A stretch of 64,000 nt of DNA from Epinephelus fuscoguttatus (GCF_011397635.1 NC_064773.1:380001-444000), one strand, 5' to 3'. Numbered from the stretch's first letter, positions 53,232 through 57,735 are shown. Program-made: numbers and translations. The notes: generated by a model from the letters alone, not told the origin.

Positions 53232-53473
53232 GGCTGACACAAACACATTCACTGAGCTGAAATATTAAAAATTATCTTTTTACTTTGGAAGAAAATTAAC
53301 CAACTTTATATTTAATGATGGTGTTCCTGTACCTGCTGTCAAACACGTTCATGATAAAATCAGAGATGAAGATCAGACTGTACCTGAGGAGACGCAGCTG
53401 AGCTCATCTTCATCATCATCATCATCATCATCAGAGGGACAAACAGCAGCTTCAAACTCCGACAGCACTCCAT
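8013..53473 (-). CDS. stab2: Stabilin-2, scavenger and hyaluronan receptor (68 coding exons)
   Basis: A large type I membrane receptor. In vertebrates stabilin-2 clears hyaluronan, other glycosaminoglycans and modified proteins in sinusoidal or venous endothelium. I placed 68 exons with consistent phases, about 2,530 codons, close to the length of mammalian STAB2. Approximate residues: signal 1-25; EGF cluster 110-385; FAS1-1 and FAS1-2 385-685; EGF cluster 685-1010; FAS1-3 and FAS1-4 1010-1290; EGF cluster 1290-1625; FAS1-5 and FAS1-6 1625-1865; EGF cluster 1865-2165; Link 2165-2265; FAS1-7 2285-2427; membrane helix 2436-2456; tail to 2527. The [11 protein letters not shown] and RVAYPT Link motifs and the [15 protein letters not shown] linker match stabilin-2 better than stabilin-1. 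Oddities: an ATG repeat in the signal peptide, a missing exon in FAS1-6, one GC-AG intron, and introns swollen by mobile DNA. Confidence 0.93.
8333..8550. repeat. Three copies of a 74-bp tandem repeat in the last stab2 intron
   Basis: Units start near 8333, 8407 and 8481 (exact 74-base spacing of AAGCGCAGAGAG/AAGCACAGAG). Each contains GATACGCCGTCTCATGG and GGTCACTTCCTGTC. Differences between units are a few substitutions, so the array is recent. Confidence 0.9.
8791..9545 (-). mobile_element. L2-type LINE, 5'-truncated, minus strand
   Basis: The minus strand encodes the C-terminal part of an L2-clade reverse transcriptase: a [14 protein letters not shown] stretch near 9490, then [28 protein letters not shown] and [10 protein letters not shown] 3' UTR ends in repeats of CCTTG. 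Only about the last 120-140 codons remain. It lies in the intron between stab2 exons 66 and 67. Confidence 0.75.
10054..12017 (-). CDS. stab2: stab2 exons 62-65: last EGF module and FAS1 domain 7
   Basis: Exons 11911-12017, 11008-11127, 10775-10921 and 10054-10164. The EGF end ([14 protein letters not shown]) is followed by FAS1-7: [27 protein letters not shown] and [19 protein letters not shown]. Exon 65 ends AGAG followed by GCAAGT, a GC-AG intron; no nearby GT fits the phase. A SINE sits in the intron between exons 62 and 63. Confidence 0.9.
10165..10774. other. stab2: stab2 intron 64, nothing recognised
   Basis: About 610 bases between exons 64 and 65 on the coding strand. I see no repeat family, ORF or structured motif here. 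Confidence 0.5.
11316..11688 (-). mobile_element. tRNA-derived SINE with 12-bp target duplication
   Basis: On the minus strand the element starts at about 11688 with a tRNA-like head. An A-box-like GTGGTGTGGTGGTTAGCAC and a B-box-like GGTTCAATCCC are present. It runs about 370 bases and ends in a GAATG-type tail. AGGAAATAAATT flanks it exactly on both sides (11304-11315 and 11689-11700), which fixes the ends. It lies in a stab2 intron in the same direction as the gene. Confidence 0.85.
12217..12595 (-). CDS. stab2: stab2 exons 60-61: Link (hyaluronan-binding) domain
   Basis: Exons 12462-12595 and 12217-12379. They encode a complete Link module: [59 protein letters not shown] and GIVDYG, ending WDAFCYRMK. 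The four conserved cysteines are present. The Link domain is the hyaluronan-binding unit in stabilin-2 (known for the family). Confidence 0.93.
12643..12670. repeat. (CA)n microsatellite
   Basis: A CA run of about 28 bases in the intron between stab2 exons 59 and 60. Confidence 0.9.
12729..14814 (-). CDS. stab2: stab2 exons 53-59: fourth EGF-like cluster
   Basis: Exons 14755-14814, 14549-14672, 13658-13807, 13479-13583, 13292-13399, 12949-13142 and 12729-12870. Motifs: [52 protein letters not shown] and NYIGDGLTC. The last exon ends with the stabilin-2-type linker ([15 protein letters not shown]) leading into the Link domain. Upstream intron 52 (14815-18079) is 3.3 kb and contains the TTAA element. 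Confidence 0.9.
14195..14335 (+). mobile_element. LINE reverse transcriptase C-terminal fragment
   Basis: Plus-strand translation gives a [18 protein letters not shown]...[18 protein letters not shown] stretch, the C-terminal region found after the RT domain of several fish LINEs. Both sides are truncated. Confidence 0.5.
15061..16212. mobile_element. TTAA-flanked foldback transposon with ~330-bp terminal inverted repeats
   Basis: The element (15065-16208) begins AGGGATAGTGCACCC and ends with the inverse, and is bounded by TTAA on both sides (15061-15064, 16209-16212). The left arm (15065 to about 15405) and right arm (about 15885 to 16208) are inverted copies, each including the CCATATG...GAGTAG segment and the TTTTTATGTCGGGGCTTCAG segment. 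No transposase is present, so it is non-autonomous. TTAA targets are typical of piggyBac and Kolobok superfamilies; I cannot tell which. The core carries a P2X7-tail-like ORF. Confidence 0.8.
15406..15728 (-). pseudogene. P2X7 C-terminal ('ballast') domain-like ORF inside the TTAA element
   Basis: The minus ORF from ATG 15728 begins with an acidic leader, then contains [17 protein letters not shown] followed by LC. This Cys pattern resembles the cytoplasmic zinc-binding tail of P2X7 receptors, as found in many fish 'P2X7-like' ORFs. The usual second adjacent Cys is Ser here. After about 105 codons the frame runs into the inverted-repeat arm, so the rest of the domain is absent. It is probably a broken captured domain rather than a host gene. 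The similarity is from memory of the motif and needs a profile search. Confidence 0.55.
16645..17225. repeat. Three diverged copies of a ~187-bp tandem repeat
   Basis: The phrase TGTAAAAAGATA-(T/G/C)ATCTACTGAAT recurs at about 16663, 16847 and 17038, with following blocks (CTAGTAAAGC, CACCTAGATGA, ACGGCGTTTT) in the same order. Periods are about 184 and 190 bases. Units are diverged. They lie in stab2 intron 52 beyond the TTAA element; 16290-16645 shows nothing I can name. Confidence 0.75.
17457..17496. repeat. Perfect 16-bp hairpin, 8-base loop
   Basis: GGTGGCAGCACGTAAT at 17457-17472 is followed after 8 bases by its exact complement at 17481-17496. No transposon ends are visible around it. 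Confidence 0.9.
18080..18733 (-). CDS. stab2: stab2 exons 50-52: FAS1 domain 6, apparently missing its central part
   Basis: Exons 18674-18733 ([20 protein letters not shown]), 18308-18397 ([22 protein letters not shown]) and 18080-18226 ([27 protein letters not shown]). In other stabilins about 50 residues carrying the 'LFWP' strand and the FHV(I/V) helix lie between the first two. The 274-base intron 18398-18673 has no such coding on the minus strand. Phase 0 on both sides keeps the frame open, so the domain would be short but translatable. Confidence 0.8.
18886..21531 (-). CDS. stab2: stab2 exons 46-49: FAS1 domain 5
   Basis: Exons 21487-21531, 21315-21407, 19314-19469 and 18886-19014, all phase 0. 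Exon 47 is the [15 protein letters not shown] strand and exon 48 is [16 protein letters not shown]; exon 49 has [25 protein letters not shown]. The 1.7 kb 33-bp minisatellite fills most of the intron between exons 47 and 48, starting about 70 bases upstream of exon 48 on the coding strand. Confidence 0.88.
19539..21225. repeat. 33-bp minisatellite, about 51 copies, in a stab2 intron
   Basis: The unit reads CTACCCCTCTATCCCAACAA then GAATCAGCACACT, 33 bases. Variants alternate at a few positions (AAGAATC/AGGGATC, CAGCAC/CAGGAC, CACTCT/CACCCT). Because the unit is a multiple of three, long frames stay open on both strands (624, 571 and 444 codons), but they are compositional artefacts. Two short units near 19865-19915 lose single bases. 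On the pre-mRNA (minus) strand each unit has GGG and GGGG runs. Confidence 0.95.
21611..29147 (-). CDS. stab2: stab2 exons 37-45: third EGF-like cluster
   Basis: Exons 29049-29147, 28768-28963, 28586-28681, 27824-27881, 26993-27066, 25827-25952, 25176-25249, 25015-25086 and 21611-21730. They encode EGF-like modules with [53 protein letters not shown] and FIGDGVTC motifs. Between exons 44 and 45 a 3.0 kb hAT transposon has inserted. A nested L2 LINE lies between exons 41 and 42. Phases agree throughout. Confidence 0.9.
21884..24910 (+). mobile_element. hAT transposon with exact 8-bp target duplication
   Basis: The element spans 21892-24902 (3,011 bases) and is flanked by CTCTGAAT on both sides (21884-21891, 24903-24910). 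Ends are hAT-type: CAGTGGTGATTGCT at the left and the complement of CAGTGGCGGCTGCT at the right, with a subterminal GGGGAAGCTCA block in both arms. It contains one transposase gene in the plus direction, opposite to stab2. The exact target duplication marks a clean insertion, though the termini have diverged. Confidence 0.9.
22675..24834 (+). pseudogene. hAT transposase (TTF-type finger, DUF4371, hAT dimerisation), two in-frame TAG stops
   Basis: A single frame of 720 codons from ATG 22675, broken only by TAG at 23533-23535 and 24583-24585; there is no frameshift. Order: a Cys finger ([10 protein letters not shown]...YCWPCLLM) near residues 55-85; a DUF4371-type region ([19 protein letters not shown]) near 140-160; RNase-H-like catalytic strands (WQVDETTD near 245, TYDGAAVMA near 300); and the C-terminal dimerisation motif [20 protein letters not shown] near 650. 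The family is related to host ZMYM1-like proteins, but the terminal repeats show that this is the transposon's own gene. It is inactive as it stands. Confidence 0.9.
24926..24978. repeat. (CA)n microsatellite
   Basis: A CA run of about 53 bases between the hAT element and stab2 exon 44. Confidence 0.95.
25250..25826. other. stab2: stab2 intron 42, AGTAC-rich
   Basis: The 577-base intron contains repeated GAAGTAC/CAGTAC(TT) words at about 25313, 25397, 25420 and 25540. There is no known family and no coding potential on either strand. Confidence 0.4.
26225..26985 (+). mobile_element. L2-type LINE interrupted by a nested element
   Basis: 26229-26530 encodes L2-type reverse transcriptase ([41 protein letters not shown]). 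The reading resumes at about 26817 with [20 protein letters not shown], the normal continuation of that protein, and ends with the L2 3' terminus near 26985. The intervening 26540-26816 is a separate insertion. Confidence 0.7.
26540..26816 (+). mobile_element. Nested insertion with (CTTAT)n tail
   Basis: The inserted segment ends GGGACAATAAAGTTTATC then CTTAT repeats, a LINE-type 3' end with a pentanucleotide tail. The same end type, complementary strand, occurs at about 45050-45385. It splits the L2 coding region. Confidence 0.55.
27067..27823. other. stab2: stab2 intron 40, nothing recognised
   Basis: About 760 bases between exons 40 and 41 with no ORF of substance, no repeat family that I can name and a short GT run near 27803. 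Confidence 0.5.
27882..28585. other. stab2: stab2 intron 39, nothing recognised
   Basis: About 700 bases, AT-rich in the middle (27960-28270). No coding or mobile-element signal seen. Confidence 0.5.
29268..30925. repeat. Dispersed repeat with an expanded TAACCACGTG(TG)n minisatellite
   Basis: 29268-29520 matches a dispersed repeat also present near 44262, 44950 (complement) and 50205 (TCACTCCAAAGTC...AGTGACTTCC). From about 29520 to 30925 its internal unit, GGCTAAA(C/T)GTAACCACG plus a variable GT run then TTGGC, is repeated about 45 times with unit lengths of roughly 25-50 bases. It lies in the stab2 intron between exons 36 and 37. The Val-Cys-rich ORFs across it are artefacts. Confidence 0.9.
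31065..31110 (-). mobile_element. Tiny L1-type LINE fragment (FADD-box)
   Basis: On the minus strand this reads [16 protein letters not shown], the catalytic box of L1-clade reverse transcriptases. A similar scrap (FADDMILYL) lies at 35540-35572 on the minus strand. Both are too short to classify firmly. Confidence 0.35.
31361..33748 (-). CDS. stab2: stab2 exons 32-36: FAS1 domain 4
   Basis: Exons 33659-33748, 33468-33575, 31745-31876, 31520-31648 and 31361-31423. FAS1-4 signatures: [43 protein letters not shown] and [19 protein letters not shown], then a GTCVDC linker. The intron 31877-33467 carries a dispersed repeat (about 32066-32460) and another possible repeat (33020-33410). Confidence 0.9.
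32066..32460. repeat. Dispersed repeat, copy 1 (relative at 50925-51250)
   Basis: Starts GTTTCTAAAGTGACGTAG, contains GAGCTGACTGTGTCATCA and TGATCTTTTTCTAAC, and ends near 32460. The same blocks in the same order occur at about 50928-51250. Probably a non-autonomous DNA element; ends not resolved. Confidence 0.6.
33020..33415. repeat. Possible DNA-transposon remnant
   Basis: The right edge reads TGGGTCTCAGAGGGTTAA, resembling the ends of TTAA-type elements. A 137-codon minus ORF matches nothing I know. 32460-33020 shows nothing recognisable. Confidence 0.3.
33847..36577 (-). CDS. stab2: stab2 exons 26-31: EGF pair and FAS1 domain 3
   Basis: Exons 36482-36577, 36282-36374, 36149-36196, 34369-34502, 34179-34281 and 33847-33924. 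The EGF modules read GYKGNGRDC and [12 protein letters not shown]1-3 shows the [19 protein letters not shown] strand, a linker rich in Ser/Thr and [11 protein letters not shown]. Intron 28 (34503-36148) is 1.6 kb with a TA-rich run. Confidence 0.88.
34614..34703. repeat. (TA)n microsatellite
   Basis: An interrupted TA run of about 90 bases in the intron between stab2 exons 28 and 29. The remainder of that intron (34704-36148) has only scattered AT-rich sequence and an L1 scrap. Confidence 0.9.
37005..38030 (-). mobile_element. Tc1-type transposon relic, minus strand
   Basis: The minus strand reads as a decayed Tc1/mariner transposase: blocks equivalent to [16 protein letters not shown] and HVHARKPR near 37130-37300 and the DE-end region upstream. 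The ends carry TGGCCAAAATGATTAG (left) and the complement of TGGTCAAAATTTTTAGCC (right), diverged Tc1-like termini. Multiple stops and shifts; inactive. It lies in stab2 intron 25. Confidence 0.7.
38110..38470 (+). mobile_element. Ty3/gypsy retrotransposon pol fragment
   Basis: Plus-strand pieces read [17 protein letters not shown], then SLTKCE, and after a stop an [15 protein letters not shown] stretch followed by MGLVGNYR. These are the reverse-transcriptase catalytic box and thumb of Ty3/gypsy elements (catalytic box altered to VDD). No LTR, gag or integrase is nearby, so it is a small broken piece. It abuts the Tc1 relic and ends about 100 bases before stab2 exon 25. Confidence 0.75.
38570..40094 (-). 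CDS. stab2: stab2 exons 19-25: second EGF-like cluster
   Basis: Exons 40032-40094, 39843-39944, 39636-39722, 39397-39508, 39136-39313, 38864-38957 and 38570-38728. The block begins with the conserved GECVSC linker and [10 protein letters not shown], followed by [24 protein letters not shown] and [11 protein letters not shown] signatures. Introns are short (mostly under 200 bases), unlike the rest of the gene. Confidence 0.9.
40095..40840. other. stab2: stab2 intron 18, nothing recognised
   Basis: About 750 bases with a poly-A run near 40770. No coding or repeat family recognised. Confidence 0.5.
40841..42752 (-). CDS. stab2: stab2 exons 14-18: FAS1 domain 2
   Basis: Exons 42690-42752, 41492-41608, 41356-41409, 41196-41276 and 40841-40993, all phase 0. 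FAS1-2 signatures are seen: [34 protein letters not shown] and [15 protein letters not shown], ending in PVLPHRCD. The intron between exons 14 and 15 contains an insertion of a dispersed repeat with CACGTGGTTA units; 42045-42689 shows nothing else recognisable. Confidence 0.9.
41750..42060. repeat. Dispersed repeat copy with CACGTGGTTA units (inverted partner at 44437-44600)
   Basis: 41760-41920 is an inverted, closely matching copy of 44435-44600 (for example CATGTCCACGTTTGGTCATG against its complement). Its right part carries two units of the CACGTGGTTACAT/TAGCC motif that is massively expanded at 29.5-30.9 kb, here in the opposite orientation. Confidence 0.8.
42833..46395 (-). CDS. stab2: stab2 exons 9-13: EGF modules and FAS1 domain 1
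   Basis: Exons 46268-46395, 46055-46188, 43719-43798, 43399-43548 and 42833-42976. Exon 9 and the start of exon 10 finish an EGF pair ([18 protein letters not shown]). The rest is FAS1-1 with the signature strands [25 protein letters not shown] and [13 protein letters not shown]. The exon 9 donor is best placed at 46267, where GTCAGT restores the VGPGQ-xx-CTC spacing usual for stabilins. Introns 10 and 11 contain dispersed repeats. Confidence 0.9.
42977..43398. other. stab2: stab2 intron 12, nothing recognised
   Basis: About 420 bases, with a short acidic-coding plus frame (43000-43102) that has no family resemblance. No repeat named. Confidence 0.45.
44262..45045. mobile_element. Foldback-like dispersed repeat
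   Basis: The left half (CTGGTCTCACTCTGAAGTTG ... AGTGACTTCC ... GAAAACAGAAGTGTAT) and right half (TGTTACATGCATTGT ... GGTTGTTTGACTCATCCACC) correspond to complementary parts of the same family, so the copy looks like an inverted pair about 780 bases long. Related pieces lie at 29268, 41750, 50205 and 55895. No coding capacity. Confidence 0.55.
45050..45385 (-). repeat. (GGTAA)n pentanucleotide array beside a LINE-type 3' end
   Basis: Degenerate AAGGT pentamers fill 45050-45350. The adjoining stretch (complement reads GGGACGAATAAAGGATTATT) is the 3' end type seen at 26770, so the array is probably an expanded LINE tail. 45385-46054 has nothing else recognised. Confidence 0.65.
46396..47015. 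other. stab2: stab2 intron 8 with CCTGATC-type low-complexity tracts
   Basis: Imperfect repeats of CTGATCCTGA-like words occur at 46545-46680 and 46900-46990. There is no coding or mobile-element signal. Confidence 0.5.
47016..48407 (-). CDS. stab2: stab2 exons 4-8: first EGF-like cluster
   Basis: Exons 48322-48407, 48053-48119, 47551-47646, 47329-47451 and 47016-47212. They encode laminin-type and EGF-like modules with the typical [24 protein letters not shown] and GYSGDGRVC patterns. The intron before exon 6 (47647-48052) is mostly a tandem array derived from the exon-6 acceptor (see separate entry). Phases run 1-0-1-1-1-0 and agree throughout. Confidence 0.9.
47647..47995. repeat. stab2: Tandem array of the stab2 exon-6 splice-junction (~11 units of 30-36 bp)
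   Basis: On the minus strand each unit reads about TTCTTCTGTTGTCTCTGCAG followed by TGTGTTCATGTG: a pyrimidine tract, a CAG acceptor, and a near copy of the first 12 bases of exon 6 (TGTGCTCATGTG). The unit closest to exon 6 is the real acceptor. The minus frame of exon 6 stays open through nearly the whole array (about 115 codons). Confidence 0.85.
48127..48160. repeat. (CA)n microsatellite
   Basis: A CA run of about 32 bases ten bases upstream of stab2 exon 5 on the coding strand. Confidence 0.9.
48408..49890. other. stab2: stab2 intron 3, proximal half, nothing recognised
   Basis: About 1.5 kb with a TC-rich stretch near 48500-48560. I see no ORF or repeat family that I can name. Confidence 0.45.
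49895..50035. repeat. 15-17-bp tandem repeat (GTGTGACTCTACAGG)
   Basis: About nine units of AGGTGTGACTCTACAG with small variations (an extra GG, CTGCAG, CCCCAC). A simple minisatellite in stab2 intron 3. Confidence 0.9.
50085..50462 (+). mobile_element. Decayed LINE fragment, second copy
   Basis: Contains the [16 protein letters not shown] coding stretch (50105-50172) and the 3' end with ATTC repeats (50310-50462) in common with 330-1115. A piece of another dispersed repeat (50205-50300) lies between them. Confidence 0.6.
50925..51250. repeat. Dispersed repeat, copy 2 (relative at 32066-32460)
   Basis: Shares TTTCTAAAGTGACATAG, GAGCTGACTGTGTCATCA and TGATCTTTTTCTAAC in order with the copy at 32066. 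In stab2 intron 3. Confidence 0.6.
51396..53473 (-). CDS. stab2: stab2 exons 1-3: signal peptide and N-terminal Cys region
   Basis: Exon 1 (53384-53473) starts at the ATG at 53473 and encodes 30 residues: a short basic/Leu segment, then seven consecutive Met from an (ATG)7 run, then a small-residue stretch ending SPQ at a GT donor. Exon 2 (51780-51904) and exon 3 (51396-51511) encode the Cys-rich start of mature stabilin (TACHSC..., [10 protein letters not shown]). Introns 1 and 2 hold an (AT)n run, CA/GT runs and no other gene. The start is chosen because it is the only Met giving a signal peptide in phase with exon 2. Confidence 0.85.
51659..51692. repeat. (GT)n microsatellite
   Basis: A GT run of about 30 bases between stab2 exons 2 and 3. 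A CA run at 51513-51535 directly abuts the acceptor of exon 3. Confidence 0.9.
51980..52010. repeat. (AT)n microsatellite
   Basis: An AT run of about 30 bases in stab2 intron 1; the rest of 52012-53383 has an AAAC run near 52670-52698 and an 11-bp CCTGGAGCAGA repeat near 53058-53105, and nothing else recognised. Confidence 0.9.
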
Positions 53474-53504
53474 GACGTCTGATCTGAGCTCTGTCTGTCA
53501 CCGG

Positions 53505-53600
53505 CTCTCCTCCTTTTAATCCTCCTCCTCCCCCTGCTCCTCCTCCATCAGGTCCTCCTCCTCCTCCTCCTCTTCCTCCTCCTCCTCCCCCTCCATGTGT
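53505..53600 (-). promoter_or_regulatory. stab2: Candidate stab2 core promoter: TATA-like box in a purine/pyrimidine tract
   Basis: On the minus strand an almost pure GGA/GGAGG tract (53595-53522) ends at an ATTAAAAGG box (about 53522-53514), some 40 bases before the ATG. If used, the 5' UTR would be only 10-20 bases. Purely positional evidence. Confidence 0.25.
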
Positions 53601-54104
53601 TTCCTGAACATCCAGTGAGACTCAGAGGAATCTGCTGAGTCAGATTATTTTTACACACCGACACAGACGAGGAAGATCAACATGTTTCTTTTTTTAAATT
53701 CTTCGTAACCAAACAAAAATAATCTGAGTTCATGTTTTACAGAAAAAAGACATTTTGTTTTTTAATCTTTGAAGACGTCACTGTTTTTATGAACGTGACA
53801 GAAAAGTTTAAATGACATAAAAAGGTTCTCTCTGTGAAGAGCATCTGTTCGTGCTGAGACCTCCTTCACTGCTCCTCCTATTATGAATAATAATAATAAC
53901 ATTAAACTTTGTGTCTGCAGGACTTTATGAACTCAGTGTGAAGAATGTTTCTGCAGCATTGAAACGTGTCAAGATGCAAAAATAAATCTGACAGCTGAGG
54001 ACACAAAAATATGTATGTGTGTCCAGAGAATAGCAGGAAATCCTGGACTGTAAAAACCAATCTGTCGCTGGTTTTCTCTTTCCTGAAACTTTCTGCTCCG
54101 TCAT

Positions 54105-54106
<2 letters not shown>

Positions 54107-54163
<57 letters not shown>
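54107..54163. repeat. (CA)n microsatellite
   Basis: An uninterrupted CA run of about 56 bases upstream of stab2. Confidence 0.95.
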
Positions 54164-54168
<5 letters not shown>

Positions 54169-54275
54169 GTGTGTTCTGCTGAGTGGTCACACTAACAGGA
54201 CGGTGTTGTTTGTTTTAAACTCATCATCATTAATCACATGATCCAAACTACTGTCAGCTCTGTGTGACCGCAGTG

Positions 54276-54317
<42 letters not shown>

Positions 54318-54487
54318 TATATCATATGATCAGAGAGTTTATCATCACTGAAGCTTCGTCACACAGCAGCAGAAACACAGAGATCATCATAAATCACTCT
54401 GAAATAAATTCCACAGTCAGAAACATCCAGGAGCCTGAACGTCATTACATCATTTAGAATGAGTTGCTATTATGAATCATTATGAAG

Positions 54488-54518
<31 letters not shown>

Positions 54519-54929
54519 GGTTGATAAAGAAAAAATAAAACTATAAAATCTGATTTATCTTTGTGATCATTTTAATGCTTCTTCTTTTTTTATGAACAGT
54601 TTGTTGCTGTTGATGAATTTGGTCCAAGTGCTGAGGACTGTGTGTGAGACAGTGTGTGTTTTACTGTCAGTGTTGTCTCCGTCTGTCCGTCTGTCAGTGG
54701 TGTCTTTGCTCCGTCTGTCCAGCAGGAGGCAGCAGAGGGATGAAGAGTGATGAAGACTCCTCCACCTGAAACCAGTCTGATCACAGGTCAGTTTAAACTG
54801 CTGCTCTCACTCTTCATCACAGAGGTGTCACATCACTGAGCTGTATCACTATACACTGTCAGACACACAAGATGTACATGAAAATTACTGACAAAAATTA
54901 AATGTATTTTTATATTCAGTCATCAGGAA

Positions 54930-55125
54930 GGAGCCTATTCACTAGCCAGTGATTAGCATACAGCCCCGCCCATGAATATCCAGTGATGACCATATAAGGA
55001 GGGGATAACTACGATGGACAGGTGCATCCTGTTGACCTGCGAACACATGGAGCCAATAAAGAGAGAGAAGCTTTTCCGACACTGAGACTGAAGTGTTGTT
55101 TTATTTTCGTCTGTTAGCAGTGACA
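54930..55125 (+). mobile_element. Possible solo LTR
   Basis: The order CATATAAGG, then ACCTGCGAACACATGG, then CCAATAAAGAGAG, then a T-rich stretch ending GCAGTGACA resembles the U3-R-U5 order of an LTR (TATA, polyadenylation signal, U5 end). No partner LTR or internal region is visible. Confidence 0.3.
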
Positions 55126-55894
55126 GGGACAAGTGAACCAAACGCCTGGGAGGAGCTAACAGGTGCGTCAACTCTGTGTTGTCTGTTGGAAGAACCGTCT
55201 AAAAAGTTAAACTAAAATAGTTCAACATGAAACTTGATGCAAAAAAGCACAACGGCTACAGGAGGCTCCGCCCACTCAGCTGTGTTCTGCTTACATCATC
55301 AGAGAGACGTCTCTGCCTCAGCATCGTTTGTCTCTGTTGTTAAATTAAAGCACTATCAAAACGTGACAGTGTGATGTCACAGTGACCCTCATCATCACAG
55401 GATCGCCCTCCAACTCTCTGACAGGTTCAGGTTCACACGCTGTCCGCTGGGGGCGGAGTCAGACGTCCACAGATCTTATTAAACCAAACATGAAATAATG
55501 CTTCTTCTGTGATCATAAAAGAAGAATCACCTGCAGTTTGGGGCTGCGCTGCATTCAGAGGGCAAACAAGTTATTTTAGTGTTGCATGTTTGTTTTAAGT
55601 CATTTTAAAGAAGTGTTTTATTTCTATCATGTTTGACGTGTTTCACACACATCTGTGTGTTGTGAACGTTACAGAGCAAAAACTGTAATTTCTAATAATG
55701 ACTAACAACATTTCTGTTCAGTATCTTGTCGACACTACGATCAGTCAGTTATTAATTCCTATAAAAACATCGGAGCGACGAACATGATGAATAAATTTCC
55801 TTCTGACAACAGTTTACACACAAATTCAATCTGCTCACGTTTCATGAACGAGACCCAAAGTGTTTCACTTACAGAGTAACTTTATTTTGATAGA

Positions 55895-56020
55895 GTCTGA
55901 GTAACAAGCAGAAACTGAACATTTCCTGTGAAAACTGAAGTTTATTTTGAAAAGACACAACATGTGTAACAAGCTTAAATCAACACGCCGTCCCTGAACG
56001 TCACATTGAGATGTGTATGT
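55895..56020. repeat. Fragment of the dispersed repeat seen at 44435
   Basis: TTTCCTGTGAAAACTGAAGT and ACACGCCGTCCCTGAACGTCA correspond to the block at 44440-44520 in the same orientation. Confidence 0.6.
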
Positions 56021-56265
56021 CCTCTGACAGAGCGGTGGTGTTTGATGAGCTGGGATGAGACGCGTTGGTCCACGTGAACCGAAATGTCTTTCTAATCCTC
56101 CTTATTTGGTCCATTCAGTGATGACATCATCACTTTAAAAAGCTCGTTTCCATAGAAACGTACCCAGTGGGTTAAAGGACAGTCCAGTAACGTCCGTCCA
56201 AACATGACGCGTCAGTTTGTCCTTAAAGGCTCCCGTCTGTCTCCTGTCTTCTTTAATCCCTGTTG

Positions 56266-57604
56266 TTATTTACAGGTGTGTATGTCGTTCATGCTCTCGC
56301 AGCGGCGGCAGCGGACGTAGCAGCACCAGACAAACTTGCACTCGCAGCGTTGGACGTGTCTCACCAGATGCGTGTTGTACCCTCGGCCGCAGCACAGTAG
56401 GACGCAGCTGTCCGAGCCCGTGGACGTCCGGTTGCAGCGGCGTCCTCTGGTGCCAGCAATACCCCGCCGCCGGTCCTCCACACAGTAGTTTGGCGACTTG
56501 TTGAAGAAGATGAGCTGGTGCATGTCGACGGAGAGGCGGTGCCGATCCTTCCTCCTCGTCTTCCTCCTCGAGCGGTCCGACACCTGAACGCTGTACTCGT
56601 ACTGCTCCTTCAGGTACACACCCACACGCTCGAACGCCGCCACCGTCTTCCAACACGTCTTCAACGCACAGGAGCCGGAGATGCCGTGACAGCGACAGTG
56701 CGTGGACATTGTCCTGACGATCGCCTGAAGGACAGAGAGCGGAGACGTCACCTTTTAGAGTCTGATCAACAACAAACACCATGTTATTTTATGAATTTAA
56801 AAATGACCACATGTTTGCTGTTGGCGGCGGCGGCGTCACCTGTCGTCCGGCCTCACTGTTGTGCTGGTTACAGGTGCTCAGCGTGTACCCTCCTCTGCTG
56901 GTCGACGTGTTTTTCACACTGTTGTCGATGAACTTGCGGCTGAACCAGATGCCGTACTGGACCTGATCCGAGCAGCCGCCCCAGTGCCAGCCCTCCTTCG
57001 GCGAGCCGCCGCCCTGCAGCCGAGTGTCGCAGCCACACTCCGTCATGTTCCCCTGACTGCAGGAGCGTGTGATGGCGTGGACCAGCCCCGCCGCCATCAC
57101 CGCGTAGATAAACGCTGTCTCTTTGGTTCCTACAGGACGAGAGAGAGAGACAGAAAGGGTCAGAGTGACATCAGAGAGGGTCGGGGTGACATCACAGTGA
57201 TGTCACACATCACCAGGAGGAAGAACCTCAGATATGAATTTAAGATCAAACTAAATGTGTTTGCACTCAGCTGAGGGCGAGTGAAGAAGACAGACACACA
57301 CACAGACACACACACAGACACACACACACACACACAGACACACAGACAGTCAGTCAACACCTCCTGACGCTCCTCACCGCTGGTTAACTCGTATCCAAAC
57401 ACTGACGGCTGCTCTGTGGTGGAGCAGTTCCACCTCTCGTGTCTGAACTGACTCTGACACTCGGCAATGGCGAGCTGGGCGCCGTCCTGGATGCTGGGCA
57501 GCAGGAAGGGCTTCTTACGGCACAGCTCTCGCTGTCTGTGGCTCAGAGGGAGGTCAGAACAGCCCCGCTGCTCTGGGAGGCCCGCCGAGGTCACGCCCAA
57601 CCAC
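56266..57604 (-). CDS. wnt16: Wnt16 exons 2-4 (exon 1 not found)
   Basis: Exons 57378-57604, 56840-57129 and 56266-56724, phases consistent, stop TAA at 56268-56266. They encode about 325 residues of a secreted Wnt: [34 protein letters not shown], the [17 protein letters not shown] motif with the Ser that is palmitoleoylated in Wnts, and the Cys-dense C-terminus ending [10 protein letters not shown]. Overall pattern, including [10 protein letters not shown] and the ESM(N/T)D end, matches Wnt16 best. The first exon (signal peptide) should lie beyond 57604 on the minus strand; no candidate is seen, and it may be past the window. Confidence 0.85.
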
Positions 57605-57639
57605 CTGAGGACAATAACACACCTTATAAAACCTGCTGC

Positions 57640-57735
57640 ATCACAGGGGGTGGAGCATAAACACACTGCATCACAGGGGGTGGAGCATAAACACACTGCA
57701 TCACAGGGGGCGGAGCATAAACACACTGCATCACA
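57640..57735. repeat. ~30-bp tandem repeat upstream of wnt16 exon 2
   Basis: About three full units of CACACTGCATCACAGGGG followed by GGAGCATAAA, starting 35 bases upstream of exon 2 on the coding strand. Confidence 0.85.

Larger units (their letters stand above)
53601..56265. other. Intergenic region between stab2 start and wnt16 end
   Basis: Contains CA runs (54107-54163, 54276-54304), GAT runs near 54490, a possible solo LTR (54930-55125) and a dispersed repeat piece (55895-56020). No further gene found. The wnt16 3' UTR must lie in the right part, but I could not fix a polyadenylation signal. Confidence 0.5.
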
